Origin: Bacillus subtilis
GTDB lineage: Bacteria > Pseudomonadota > Alphaproteobacteria > Rhizobiales > Rhizobiaceae
Assembly (NCBI GenBank): GCA_021733665.1
Contig: JAHREI010000003.1
Location: forward strand, 186,001-250,000
Length of the DNA stretch: 64,000 bases
Direction of reading: 5' to 3'
Below are positions 1 to 7,974 of this stretch, one piece after another (position 1 is the first letter of the stretch; the number at the start of each line of letters is the position of its first letter). The notes below the pieces were generated by a model, which had not been told where the DNA came from, did no database searches, and saw nothing but the letters and a program-made list of their open reading frames with translations. Both the position numbers and the translations under genes were made by a program.

Positions 1-258
1 ACGCTCGCCATACATATCGATGGTACGACCAAAACTATACATTGTGATGATCTGGACACCATTCATAACGGTGACCGCAAGGGAAGCAGAAGCCAGCGTC
101 ACCCCAAAGGCCTCCCGCCAAAACGGAACCAGAATATAAATCCCTTGCGATACGATTGATCCGGCTGCTTGTGTTCCAACGGCGATTGCCAGAATGCCCC
201 AGATGCGGGAATCTGTATTTGCGGAGTTGCTGGCGCTTTGAATACCGGACTGAGTCAT
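1..258 (-). CDS. MFS transporter, N-terminal part (runs off the window)
   Basis: The reading frame starts at an ATG at 258 and stays open to the window edge, giving the first 86 residues. After a polar N-terminus of about 18 residues comes a hydrophobic first membrane helix, then a second with the loop motif GRTIDMYGER, which resembles the MFS motif A between TM2 and TM3. This indicates a cytoplasmic-membrane secondary transporter of the major facilitator superfamily. Substrate cannot be told from this piece. It is divergent from the LysR gene starting at 353, the usual layout for a regulator and its target, so that regulator may control it (inference). Confidence 0.75.
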   Translation of the reverse strand, partial: MTQSGIQSASNSANTDSRIWGILAIAVGTQAAGSIVSQGIYILVPFWREAFGVTLASASLAVTVMNGVQIITMYSFGRTIDMYGER

Positions 259-335
259 GAGAAAGTATTTCCTGTTATTTTCTCAATAAGCCCTAAAGCG
301 ACATAAACAGAAATGTGCTATCAGATGTTTCAATG

Positions 336-350
336 ATAAATTTTGTTTAT
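336..350. promoter_or_regulatory. candidate LysR operator in divergent intergenic region
   Basis: ATAAA and TTTAT arms separated by 5 nt lie just upstream of the LysR start, in the 94-nt gap shared with the divergent MFS gene. LysR proteins often bind AT-rich T-N11-A dyads in such gaps and repress their own gene. Short AT-rich dyads arise by chance, so this is weak. Confidence 0.25.
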
Positions 351-352
351 GA

Positions 353-1204
353 TTGGGATGTGCCTTGCTTGATCCTGAAGCCGTCGAAGCCTTTATTCTT
401 GTTGCAGAATTGCAGTCTTTTACAAAGGCAGCAGGCGCTCTGAATACGACACAGGCCGCGATTTCTTTACGCTTACGGCGTTTGGAAGAAGGGCTGGGTC
501 AGCGTTTGCTGGAGCGTACGCCGCGACACGTGCGGCTTACTGCAGCCGGTGCGCATTTCCTGCAACCGGCCAAAGACTATATGGCCAGCGGCAGACGAGC
601 GGCTGCAATTTTTGCACAAACACCTGCGCGCCTTTCTATTGGCATTACCCATCATCTGGTCGGGCCAAATCTTCCAAAATTGCTGAGCCGTATGCATGAA
701 CGGGAAACCGGTGTGACACTGCACTTGCGCACTGCCGGTACAAGGGAACTGCTGGATCGGTATGATGCAGGAGATTTGGATGCAGTTATCATTCTGCGAT
801 ACGATGAAAGCCGGCGGGATGGCGAGTTTCTGACAGAGGAGCGTTTTGGCTGGTTCGCCGCTCCGGATTTCATAATACCGGACGGAGCACCTTTGCCTCT
901 CGCGATTCAGGCCGAACCCTGTAATCTCCGTGCTATGGCGCTCAAAACGCTTGATAGCGGCAGCATTGCCTGGCGGGAAGCATTTGTCGGAACAGGCGCT
1001 ATATCTGTCTCTGCTGCTGCGGAGGCTGGCTTGGCTGTGGCGTTGCTGGCATATAAAGCTGCACCTTCTCAACTGGTCGATATTAGTGAGAAAACCAAAT
1101 TGCCGCCACTGCCGAAACGGGACATTGTTCTTGTTTCAAGTGTTACCGGTGAACGGGCAGCGTCAGTGTTACGCCGCCTCGTCCTTGCATTGCAGGCTTT
1201 GTAA
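353..1204 (+). CDS. LysR-family transcriptional regulator
   Basis: A 283-residue protein with the LysR N-terminal winged helix-turn-helix at residues 9-68 (FTKAAGALNTTQAAISLRLR, then RRLEEGLGQRLLERTPR) followed by an effector-binding domain of periplasmic-binding-protein fold. The size is normal for the family. The frame begins at TTG 353; a second TTG at 365 is equally possible and would leave the usual short N-terminus. No in-frame ATG lies upstream of the HTH. It is divergent from the truncated MFS gene and convergent with the NTF2-like gene at 1236. The inducer is unknown. The probable target is the divergent MFS gene. Confidence 0.9.
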   Translation: MGCALLDPEAVEAFILVAELQSFTKAAGALNTTQAAISLRLRRLEEGLGQRLLERTPRHVRLTAAGAHFLQPAKDYMASGRRAAAIFAQTPARLSIGITHHLVGPNLPKLLSRMHERETGVTLHLRTAGTRELLDRYDAGDLDAVIILRYDESRRDGEFLTEERFGWFAAPDFIIPDGAPLPLAIQAEPCNLRAMALKTLDSGSIAWREAFVGTGAISVSAAAEAGLAVALLAYKAAPSQLVDISEKTKLPPLPKRDIVLVSSVTGERAASVLRRLVLALQAL

Positions 1205-1235
1205 AACGAGCTAACTACACCGCTTGTATCTCAGT

Positions 1236-1631
1236 TTAAGCAACGGATGTTTCATGCAAATGTTTCCATTGCAATTGGGTGTCTATCCTGCTCAGGAAGG
1301 TTGTCGCTACGCGCTTTGTTGGTTCGTGGCCTGATTGCTCCTGAATTTCATGATAGGTTACAACCGCGCCGTCAGAACCTTCATAGATAACAGACATATT
1401 TTCGAGGGTAATTTTCAGCCCTGATTTTGCACCGGCCTGTGCTTTGAAAAAGGCGCTGATTTCAGGATAGCCAAGCTCTGAACCGCTCATCGTGATCATT
1501 GTGAAATCTGCTGAAAAACCGGCCATGAGTTTTTCATAGAGTTTGGCGCTGTTATCTGCACCGCTGAACCAATCTTCAATCATGCTGACTGTGCTGCGGA
1601 TAAGGTCAAAATACATATCGGATTGCGTCAT
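1236..1631 (-). CDS. SnoaL/NTF2-like small protein
   Basis: A 131-residue protein of alpha+beta composition with features of the SnoaL-like (NTF2 fold) superfamily: an N-terminal helix containing IEDWFSG, a central segment with FTMITMSGSELGYPEISAFF, and a C-terminal strand LSRIDTQLQWKHLHE. Such proteins often bind or isomerise small molecules, but no specific reaction can be assigned. The frame is open further upstream, but ATG 1631 is preceded by AAGAG and leaves only 16 nt after the MFS stop at 1648, so the two genes are probably co-transcribed. The 3' end runs convergently towards the LysR gene ending at 1204. Confidence 0.7.
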   Translation of the reverse strand: MTQSDMYFDLIRSTVSMIEDWFSGADNSAKLYEKLMAGFSADFTMITMSGSELGYPEISAFFKAQAGAKSGLKITLENMSVIYEGSDGAVVTYHEIQEQSGHEPTKRVATTFLSRIDTQLQWKHLHETSVA

Positions 1632-1647
1632 TGAGTATCTCTTTTGC

Positions 1648-3060
1648 TTAGTTTCGCGATTGAAGATTGTCGAGAATTTCGCGGTTTGGTAGTCGCGCAC
1701 ATATCGCAAACGGGATTAAAGCAGTCAGGGCGATGATCAAAAAACAGCTATGAAAAGCCTGTATCGCTGCTTTGGTCTGGGACGGGTCGGTTACATCAGC
1801 AACATTGTGCCAGGATAAAATGACGTTGAGAAACAACGACAGAAGATCGACGCCAAAACCAAAGGCCAGCTGCCGGTTGATGTTCCAGATTGCGCTGGCA
1901 TCTGTCAGATCGGATGCTTGAACCTGTATAAAGGCAGTGCTTTGTGCAGTGCTGCTGCACAGACTGCCGCCGAAGCCCATGAAAGCGAAGGCAATTATGA
2001 ACAGTGAATATTGGTCTGAACTCTGTGTTTGAGAGAGCAGAGCAATACCGCAGCCTTGAAGGACACATCCGATCATAAATAGCGGGCGTGGCCCGCAATG
2101 ATTATAGAATTTTCCGGTCAGGCTGATGGCAATAAAAGAAGCCAGTGACCATGGGAGCATCAGAAAGCCGGTATTTGCAGCTGACATTCCCAGTACTGAT
2201 TGAAGATAAAGCATTGTAATCATACTGATGCCGATAAACACACCAGGGATCAGCAAATAAATAAGCATTGATGTTCCCATCAGGAGATCAGCGGTTAAGC
2301 GTAAATTGAGGACGGGCTGTGGTTTTATCAGGCTGAGGCGAATGAAGAGGGCTATAGCTGCCAGCCCTGCTACAACACTAAGTGTTCCGTTATAGAGTGT
2401 TGGCTGATCGGCGAGTTGCGACAGGCCAAACAATAAAAGCACCAATCCGAGCGAGCCGGTAAGAAAGCTGACAAAATCAAATGGCGGAACAGGGCTGGTA
2501 TGCTGGTTATCTGTTTTCAGCCAGATACTGGCAAGACAGAGAGTTAAAAGTGCCAGTGGCAGGTTGAGAAAGAATATCCAGCGCCAGCCAAGATAATCAA
2601 CAATGATCCCGCCTGCCGCAGGCGAAAGAGCTGGCGCGAGTAAGGCAACGAGCATGATGACCGAGGACAATCCGGCTCGTTCATCCGGCCGGTAATGCTG
2701 ATATGTCAAAGTCTGGCCAACCGGAATAAGCAGACCGCCGCCCAAGCCTTGCAATACCCGCCATGCAATCAGCGCGTAAACTGATCCGGCCATGCCTGCG
2801 CCCGCTGTAGCAACTGCAAACAGCGTCAGAGACAGTAGCAATATGGTTCTAGCGCCGTAGCGTTTAGATAACCAGCTGCTTAAGGGAATAATCAGTGTAA
2901 GGCCGAGAATATAGCCCGTGCCAATCCAGCTAAGTTCTGTCACCGTTGCATTAAGATCACGTGCGATAAGCGGATAAGCAACACTGGCTACGAAGAGATT
3001 AATAAGGTCCAGAAAGAAACCCAGCAGATAAACGGTTGCGATTTTAGTCCGGTATGACAT
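1648..3060 (-). CDS. MFS drug:H+ antiporter, DHA2 (EmrB/QacA-like) family
   Basis: A 470-residue, very hydrophobic protein with about 14 predicted membrane segments, typical of the DHA2 branch of MFS pumps. Visible motifs are SWLSKRYGARTILLLS (motif A, TM2-3 loop), WRVLQGLGGGLLIPVGQT (TM4), and YLGWRWIFFLNLPLALL (motif seen in EmrB/QacA proteins). It would export toxic compounds from the cytoplasm using the proton gradient. No EmrA-type adaptor is adjacent. It is followed at 16 nt by the NTF2-like gene and divergent from the LysR gene at 3166, its likely regulator. Substrate unknown. Confidence 0.9.
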   Translation of the reverse strand: MSYRTKIATVYLLGFFLDLINLFVASVAYPLIARDLNATVTELSWIGTGYILGLTLIIPLSSWLSKRYGARTILLLSLTLFAVATAGAGMAGSVYALIAWRVLQGLGGGLLIPVGQTLTYQHYRPDERAGLSSVIMLVALLAPALSPAAGGIIVDYLGWRWIFFLNLPLALLTLCLASIWLKTDNQHTSPVPPFDFVSFLTGSLGLVLLLFGLSQLADQPTLYNGTLSVVAGLAAIALFIRLSLIKPQPVLNLRLTADLLMGTSMLIYLLIPGVFIGISMITMLYLQSVLGMSAANTGFLMLPWSLASFIAISLTGKFYNHCGPRPLFMIGCVLQGCGIALLSQTQSSDQYSLFIIAFAFMGFGGSLCSSTAQSTAFIQVQASDLTDASAIWNINRQLAFGFGVDLLSLFLNVILSWHNVADVTDPSQTKAAIQAFHSCFLIIALTALIPFAICARLPNREILDNLQSRN

Positions 3061-3165
3061 GGGATCTCCTTAAGAAGATCCGTCTATACGCCTTATGATT
3101 ATGATGATAAGTCTGACAATTGTGAAATAAATAGCAAAAAAATTTTGACAATAGGCGCTGTTCTC

Positions 3166-4062
3166 ATGCTCAATTTACAACGGGTCAATATTTTTGTGAC
3201 GGTTGTTGATAGCGGATCATTTACAGCAGCAGCGGAGCTGCTTGGCCAGACGCGGGCGGTTATCAGCTTTAATATCAAGCAACTTGAAGCTGATCTCGGG
3301 GTATCACTGCTTACCCGAACGACACGGCGTCTAACGCTGACTGAAGCCGGGCAGAGATTTTACACACACGGGCAAAGACTGCTGCAAGATGCCGCTTTAG
3401 CTGAGGAGGATGCGCGGAGCGGACATCGGGAACTGAACGGGCTGTTACGGATTTCAACCACGCTCGAATATGGGGTCCACAAAATCGTTCCTGCACTTGC
3501 CGTATTCTCTCAAATGCACCCGCAATTGAAAATACAGCACAGCGCATCATCTCATCATGCTAATCTGGTTGCTGAGCGTTTTGATATTGCAATACGTCTG
3601 GGACAGATTGCGGATACAGGCTATCGCGCGGCACTGATTGAAACATTTTCCATTCTTCCGGTCGCATCACCGGATTATCTGAAAAATCAAAATGTTCAGG
3701 AGCCTTCCAGTCTTCCTGAGCTCAAAGCTTTACGGTGGATGGCACATAGCCGTTTGGACACGCCATTAATCTGGAAGGTTGAAGCGCCAAACAAAATTCA
3801 GGAAGTGCTGGATATGCAAACGGAGGCAATGATAACGGCAGATAGTTCTTCAGCATTGCGGGAGTTCGCATTGCGCGGCGCAGGAGTGGCATTGTTGCCC
3901 GAATGGTTGGTCGCTGACGATGTCGTTGCAGGGCGTTTAATCCATTTGTTGCCGGACTTTCGTTTTCCGAAACAAGCAGTGTCTGCGATTTATCCGAATA
4001 CACGTCACATACCGGCAAAGGTCAGAGCTTTCATTGATTTTTTGAAGAACAGGGCTGAATGA
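3166..4062 (+). CDS. LysR-family transcriptional regulator
   Basis: A 298-residue LysR regulator. The N-terminal HTH covers residues 1-60 (SGSFTAAAELLGQTRAVISF, then KQLEADLGVSLLTRTTRR), and the effector domain follows with FDIAIRLGQIADTGYRA, typical of the CrgA-like subgroup. ATG 3166 gives the standard short lead before the HTH; the frame could be read from TTG 3145, but the extra seven residues do not look like a LysR N-terminus. It diverges from the DHA2 pump gene across a 105-nt gap, so control of that pump is the simplest reading (inference). A 353-nt gene-free AT-rich stretch follows. Confidence 0.9.
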   Translation: MLNLQRVNIFVTVVDSGSFTAAAELLGQTRAVISFNIKQLEADLGVSLLTRTTRRLTLTEAGQRFYTHGQRLLQDAALAEEDARSGHRELNGLLRISTTLEYGVHKIVPALAVFSQMHPQLKIQHSASSHHANLVAERFDIAIRLGQIADTGYRAALIETFSILPVASPDYLKNQNVQEPSSLPELKALRWMAHSRLDTPLIWKVEAPNKIQEVLDMQTEAMITADSSSALREFALRGAGVALLPEWLVADDVVAGRLIHLLPDFRFPKQAVSAIYPNTRHIPAKVRAFIDFLKNRAE

Positions 4063-4415
4063 TGAAATTGCTGTCTGCTTAAGCGGCGTCTGTTGAACGT
4101 TTTCTTATGCTTGCCTTGTTGCCTGAACTGAGGTTGGATCAGGTCAGTTTTGTATTAATCTTGCCGATTATGGCATTTGTGATCGTATAAATTTTCTAAA
4201 ATTGCGTTTTTTATTGTTATCACAATATTTTAATGCGTAATACTCATAAGATATTTTGACAGTCGCAATATTAAAAAATTGAATTTCATATATTTTCTTA
4301 TTTTTAGAAATATTTTTATGTAAAAAACTGTGCTTGTTGCAATAAATTACCTGTGTTAGCCTGATTTTGAGAATGTAACCACGCATGCATAAATTATCAG
4401 CAACAGGGGGCTTTC
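4063..4415. other. AT-rich intergenic region, no convincing gene
   Basis: This gap between a LysR gene and the SQR-like operon is markedly AT-rich, especially 4190-4340. A 72-codon minus-strand open frame exists here (4168-4386), but its composition is Lys/Ile/Asn-rich with no recognisable pattern and it looks like a by-product of AT content. A TTGACA at 4256-4261 could be a -35 element for the downstream operon, but no good -10 is correctly spaced. The SD run GGGGG for the next gene lies just before 4416. Confidence 0.5.
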
Positions 4416-5606
4416 TTGACCAAGCATATTATCGTTGTCGGAGGCGGTATTGGCGGCACTATGACTGCCAATAGCATCGTCGCTAAGCTTTATCCGGAAG
4501 TAGCGCGCGGTTCTGTCAAAGTAACATTATTGTCGGACTCGCCGTGGCACTATTATAAGCCTGCTTTTATGTATGTAGCCTTCGATATGTTTTTTGAAGG
4601 CGAATTGCGGCGTAAGCAACAGACACTGCTACGTCCGGAAATTAACTTTCAGGTCGATAAAGTTACCCGTTTCGATTTTGCCGGTTCGACCGTCACAACT
4701 GAGAGCGGCAAGACGATCGGTTATGATTATATCGTAGTGTCTACCGGCTGTTTACCGGCACCGGAACGTATTCCGGGTTTGAAACAGGCCGGAGATTACT
4801 TTTATCAGCAGAAGCCGGCGCTTCAGATGGCAGAGAAGCTGCGTAACTTCGAAAAGGGCCGTATTTTCATTACGGTGAATTTCCCGAAAACCCCGAATGT
4901 CCCGCATCAGTGCGGTATCGCACCGGTAGAAACCACGCTGATGCTGGATGAATATTTGCGGCGTAAAGGGGTGCGTGATCAGGTTGAGATCGTCTATACC
5001 TATCCGACAGTTTCCCAGCTTTTGCGAAACTGCCTGTTCCTTCAGCAGGAAGTATGTGAAGTGATGCCTGCGATTTTCGAGAGTAAGGGCATTAAATTCC
5101 AGCGTGGCTTTACACTGGCTTCAGTTGATCCGGAGCGTAAAACGGCTGTTTCTGAAGAGGGTAGGGAGGAGAACTTCGATCTCTTGATGTGTACTCCGCC
5201 TATCAGAGCTGTGGATGCAGTTCTTGAAAGCGGGGTTTCACAAGCGGCGGATAATGAGGGTTGGCTGCCGACGAACCGGCAAACATTGCAATTGGACGGC
5301 TATCCGAATGCCTATGTTATGGGCGATACGGTTGATCTGCCGATCTCTAAGGCGGGTGGTTCCTGCCATAATCAGTGCCCTGTGATTGCCAATAATATTG
5401 CCGGTGATATTCGTCTCGGCCGAGTTGTCGATGCTTATGACGGCAAGGTACAGGCCGTCGCGCAGATGGGGCTCGAGGCTGGTATGCCGCTTTGGTATAA
5501 TTATGATGAGGATGTGCATCCTACGCCACCAACAAAAGTGGGAGGGCTGCTGCGTAAGGCCTTCAACCGCGGCATTTATTGGTCTGTCGCACGCGGTATC
5601 ATCTGA
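4416..5606 (+). CDS. sulfide:quinone oxidoreductase-like FAD protein
   Basis: A 396-residue flavoprotein of the NAD(P)/FAD pyridine-nucleotide-disulfide superfamily. Residues 5-14 (IIVVGGGIGG) form the N-terminal FAD-binding Rossmann motif, STGCLPAP near 110-117 and NAYVMGDTVDLP near 298-309 are the second and third FAD contacts. Cys112, Cys166 (PHQCGIAPVE) and Cys317 (KAGGSCHNQ) lie where SQR proteins carry redox cysteines, so oxidation of sulfide or a related sulfur compound with electron transfer to quinone at the membrane is likely but not proven. The start is TTG 4416, chosen because a run of five G lies about six nt upstream. It leads a three-gene operon with a DUF1641 protein and an IscU-like protein. 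Confidence 0.75.
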   Translation: MTKHIIVVGGGIGGTMTANSIVAKLYPEVARGSVKVTLLSDSPWHYYKPAFMYVAFDMFFEGELRRKQQTLLRPEINFQVDKVTRFDFAGSTVTTESGKTIGYDYIVVSTGCLPAPERIPGLKQAGDYFYQQKPALQMAEKLRNFEKGRIFITVNFPKTPNVPHQCGIAPVETTLMLDEYLRRKGVRDQVEIVYTYPTVSQLLRNCLFLQQEVCEVMPAIFESKGIKFQRGFTLASVDPERKTAVSEEGREENFDLLMCTPPIRAVDAVLESGVSQAADNEGWLPTNRQTLQLDGYPNAYVMGDTVDLPISKAGGSCHNQCPVIANNIAGDIRLGRVVDAYDGKVQAVAQMGLEAGMPLWYNYDEDVHPTPPTKVGGLLRKAFNRGIYWSVARGII

Positions 5607-5638
5607 AGTTTTGGAAAGATGCAGCCTCAGGGGAGGAC

Positions 5639-6049
5639 ATGACTTTGAATAAATCCAATCCGGACGAATTTGCGAAATTGTCGCCAATGATGGATGAGGC
5701 GACAGAACAGGGTCTGAAAGACCTGCTGGAAAAAGTCTCACCACTTTTACAGGGAAAGCGTCTTCATAATGTGGTCGATCTGCTGTCTCTGGCGTCTGAC
5801 GGTGTTGATATGTTCGACGATGCTATGGTGCAGAAACTGATGAAAGCTTATGAAGAATCCGTCGGTGCAGCATGGGCATTAGGTAATGCTGCACGTTATG
5901 CACAGAACCAGACGGCGACTTTACCTTTGCCGTCATTGTTCGGTTTGTTGAAAGTTGCCGGTAATGAGGATGTACGGCGGGGATTGCATTTTGTATTGCA
6001 GTTTCTTGCTGTGCTTGGCCGGCAAATGGACAAAACAACAGAAGAATGA
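5639..6049 (+). CDS. DUF1641 family protein
   Basis: A 136-residue, largely helical protein with the pattern of DUF1641: a central segment LLSLASDGVDMFDDAMVQKL and a C-terminal segment PLPSLFGLLKVAGNEDVRRG followed by a hydrophobic helix FVLQFLAVLGRQM. DUF1641 proteins are commonly encoded beside SQR-like flavoproteins or formate dehydrogenases, which fits this position, but their biochemical role is not established. ATG 5639 is chosen because of the strong GGGGAGG ahead of it; the frame extends upstream into the previous gene without another good start. The last four nt overlap the start of the next gene (ATGA), implying translational coupling. Confidence 0.75.
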   Translation: MTLNKSNPDEFAKLSPMMDEATEQGLKDLLEKVSPLLQGKRLHNVVDLLSLASDGVDMFDDAMVQKLMKAYEESVGAAWALGNAARYAQNQTATLPLPSLFGLLKVAGNEDVRRGLHFVLQFLAVLGRQMDKTTEE

Positions 6050-6483
6050 CAACTGAAACAGATATCGGGCGTCTTTATGAGAATAATGTGCGTGAATGGG
6101 CACGAAAATCTCGTGATGACGCCCGTCTCGTTCCGGCGGACCTGAGTGTTCGGCGCATCAGTCCTGTCTGCGGCAGTGCTGTCACTCTTGATATTTGTCA
6201 TAATCAGGAAGTGATTACAGCGCTTGGTTATCAGGCGCGGGCTTGTACGCTTGGTATGGCGTCGACTGCCGTTGTTGTGGCAGTAGCGCCGGGTTGCAGT
6301 TTTTCAGCTGTTCATGAAATTGGCGAAAAACTTAGCTATTTGCTGGCAGGTGAAGATGTGCGCTTTCCGGAAGAATGGCGTGCATTGGAAATGTTTATTG
6401 CTGCCCGCTTATTTAAAACACGTCACGGCTCTATTCTTCTGCCTTTTCAGGTGCTTGAAGATGCTGCTGAACAATTAAAGTGA
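6046..6483 (+). CDS. IscU/SufU-like scaffold homologue lacking the third ligand Cys
   Basis: A 145-residue protein resembling NifU-N/IscU/SufU iron-sulfur scaffold proteins: VCGSAVTLDI (Cys42), ARACTLGMASTAV (Cys67) and RLFKTRHGSILLPFQ near the C-terminus. In true scaffolds the third cluster ligand is a Cys within the last motif; here residues 128-130 read Gly-Ser-Ile and the Cys is missing. It may therefore bind metal differently or act as an accessory protein to the SQR-like enzyme rather than as a general scaffold (inference). Its start overlaps the DUF1641 stop by four nt. Third and last gene of the operon, convergent with the MocR gene. Confidence 0.75.
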   Translation: MTTETDIGRLYENNVREWARKSRDDARLVPADLSVRRISPVCGSAVTLDICHNQEVITALGYQARACTLGMASTAVVVAVAPGCSFSAVHEIGEKLSYLLAGEDVRFPEEWRALEMFIAARLFKTRHGSILLPFQVLEDAAEQLK

Positions 6484-6540
6484 TGGCTATGATATAGTGC
6501 ATTGAAATGCGGTTCAGTTGCGAAGCCTTGATGCGAAGAC

Positions 6541-7872
6541 CTAGACCGGCTTGCTTGCAAGATATGCGGCATGGGCAACCGCCTCAATCTGATGATCCTG
6601 TAATGTGCTGGTTGCAATGCGCACGGCAGGCAGTGGCCGGACTGAGAATTTGGAACCCGGCGCGACCGCAATATTACGTGCAGCCAGTGTGATCAGCGCG
6701 AATTGCTCGGATTCTACCGGCATCAGGCAGCACAGGCCATGATTGTCAGGAATTCTTTTGCCATGAGCAGCCAGTGCTTGCTGAAAATGGCGGGCGCGTT
6801 GCTGATAAATCTGTCGTGCCTGTTCCAGACTATGTTGTGTTGCCTCATCTTTCAAAAGCCAAGCGACAGCAGATTGCAGAATGCGGCTTGTCCAGCCCGA
6901 GCTGAAGCTGCGGTAAGACTGAATTTGCTCCACAAGGCTGGCGGAGCCGGAAAGTACAGCCAGACGTAAATCCGGCCCCAGTGTCTTGGAGTAAGACAGA
7001 ATATGTACTACGCGGTCAGGAAAACGTGCGCCGAGTGTCTGACGGGGCGATGCGGCAATATCAGCAACGCCGTCATCTTCGATAATCAATGTGTCGTGGC
7101 CTTCAAGCACATCGCCCAGCGCCATCAGGCGCTCCTTGCTCATGCAGTGACTGGTCACAGAATGAACGCGTGGCTGGAACAAAAAGGCTGCCGGTTTCTT
7201 TTCAAGCGCTGCCGCAAGGGAAGAGGGCAGAGGTCCCTGATCATCGCAGTGTACGGGGATAATCTGTGCGCCAAAATCCTCAATAATATCAAGAAGGCGC
7301 ATGGCTGTCGGATCTTCAATCGCAATTGATGCGCCGGGGGTGAGGAGAGCGTGTATCAGCGTGTAAGTGGCATTATAGCCGCCATTGGTCGCGAGAAAAG
7401 CTTCAGGTTCATAGGGCCAGTCGCGGCGTACAGCCTCTTCAAGTTCCGGCAGGATGCGAACACGCTGATAACTGTTGAGACCTTCCGCCTGTGCGCCATG
7501 ACGGAGCGCCAGTTCCAGAGACGGCAGTAATGCGGTATCCGGAATCGCCATCGAGAGATCCAGTACATCGTCACCATAATTGCCGAAGCTCATCAAGCGC
7601 GCAGGTTTGGCCGCAAAATGATCGCCGCTGACCCAAGTGCCGTTTCGTCCTTTGCCATTAATGATTTTGAGTTTGCGTAATTCGCTCAGCGCTTCCGAGA
7701 TCGTGGCAGGGCTAATCCCCAACACATAGGCCAGATCACGGATTGGCGGCAATTTGGTGCCGACCGGCAATGTGCCGCGTCTGATCAGGCCAGCCATATC
7801 GCGGGCAATACCGCGCATTGTACGGTCTTCGAGGTGGTTGGCAAACCACGCGCTGGAAAAATCAGGCACCAT
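6541..7872 (-). CDS. MocR/GntR-type regulator with aminotransferase-like domain
   Basis: A 443-residue protein with two parts. Residues 15-85 form a GntR winged helix (LPPIRDLAYVLGISPATISE), and residues about 100-440 are a class I aminotransferase fold with LATNGGYNATY, IEDPTAMRLLD and the PLP lysine Lys296 in ILSYSKTLGPD. MocR proteins use bound PLP to sense amino compounds and normally act as activators of a divergent operon. Here the divergent unit encodes a decarboxylase-like protein, an amino-acid ABC transporter and an amidohydrolase. Start ATG 7872. Direct and inverted AACATT repeats in the shared gap are the likely binding site. Metabolite sensed unknown. Confidence 0.9.
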   Translation of the reverse strand: MVPDFSSAWFANHLEDRTMRGIARDMAGLIRRGTLPVGTKLPPIRDLAYVLGISPATISEALSELRKLKIINGKGRNGTWVSGDHFAAKPARLMSFGNYGDDVLDLSMAIPDTALLPSLELALRHGAQAEGLNSYQRVRILPELEEAVRRDWPYEPEAFLATNGGYNATYTLIHALLTPGASIAIEDPTAMRLLDIIEDFGAQIIPVHCDDQGPLPSSLAAALEKKPAAFLFQPRVHSVTSHCMSKERLMALGDVLEGHDTLIIEDDGVADIAASPRQTLGARFPDRVVHILSYSKTLGPDLRLAVLSGSASLVEQIQSYRSFSSGWTSRILQSAVAWLLKDEATQHSLEQARQIYQQRARHFQQALAAHGKRIPDNHGLCCLMPVESEQFALITLAARNIAVAPGSKFSVRPLPAVRIATSTLQDHQIEAVAHAAYLASKPV

Positions 7873-7889
7873 AGCTCATTATCCGATTT

Positions 7890-7935
7890 AATGTTCAGTA
7901 ACATAATAACATTTGATCAGTTTAATTTGAACATT
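7890..7935. promoter_or_regulatory. candidate MocR operator (AACATT repeats)
   Basis: The 102-nt gap between the divergent MocR gene and the downstream operon carries AACATTTGATC (from 7908) and AACATTTAACC (from 7930), direct repeats 22 nt apart, i.e. two helical turns, plus an inverted copy AATGTTCA at 7890-7897 pairing with TGAACATT at 7928-7935. Direct repeats with such spacing are typical of MocR operators. The sequence is seen; binding is inferred. Confidence 0.5.
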
Positions 7936-7974
7936 TAACCTCATTTGTACAGAGGAAATTTTGAGGGACTGTTT

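Noticed and set aside
3145-3150. TTGACA as a -35 promoter element before the LysR gene
   Set aside because: It is only 16 nt before the LysR ATG, so a -10 would fall inside the coding region; more likely chance.
4168-4386. 72-codon minus-strand frame in the AT-rich gap
   Set aside because: Amino-acid content (Lys, Ile, Asn, Tyr) follows from base composition; no SD and no recognisable pattern.
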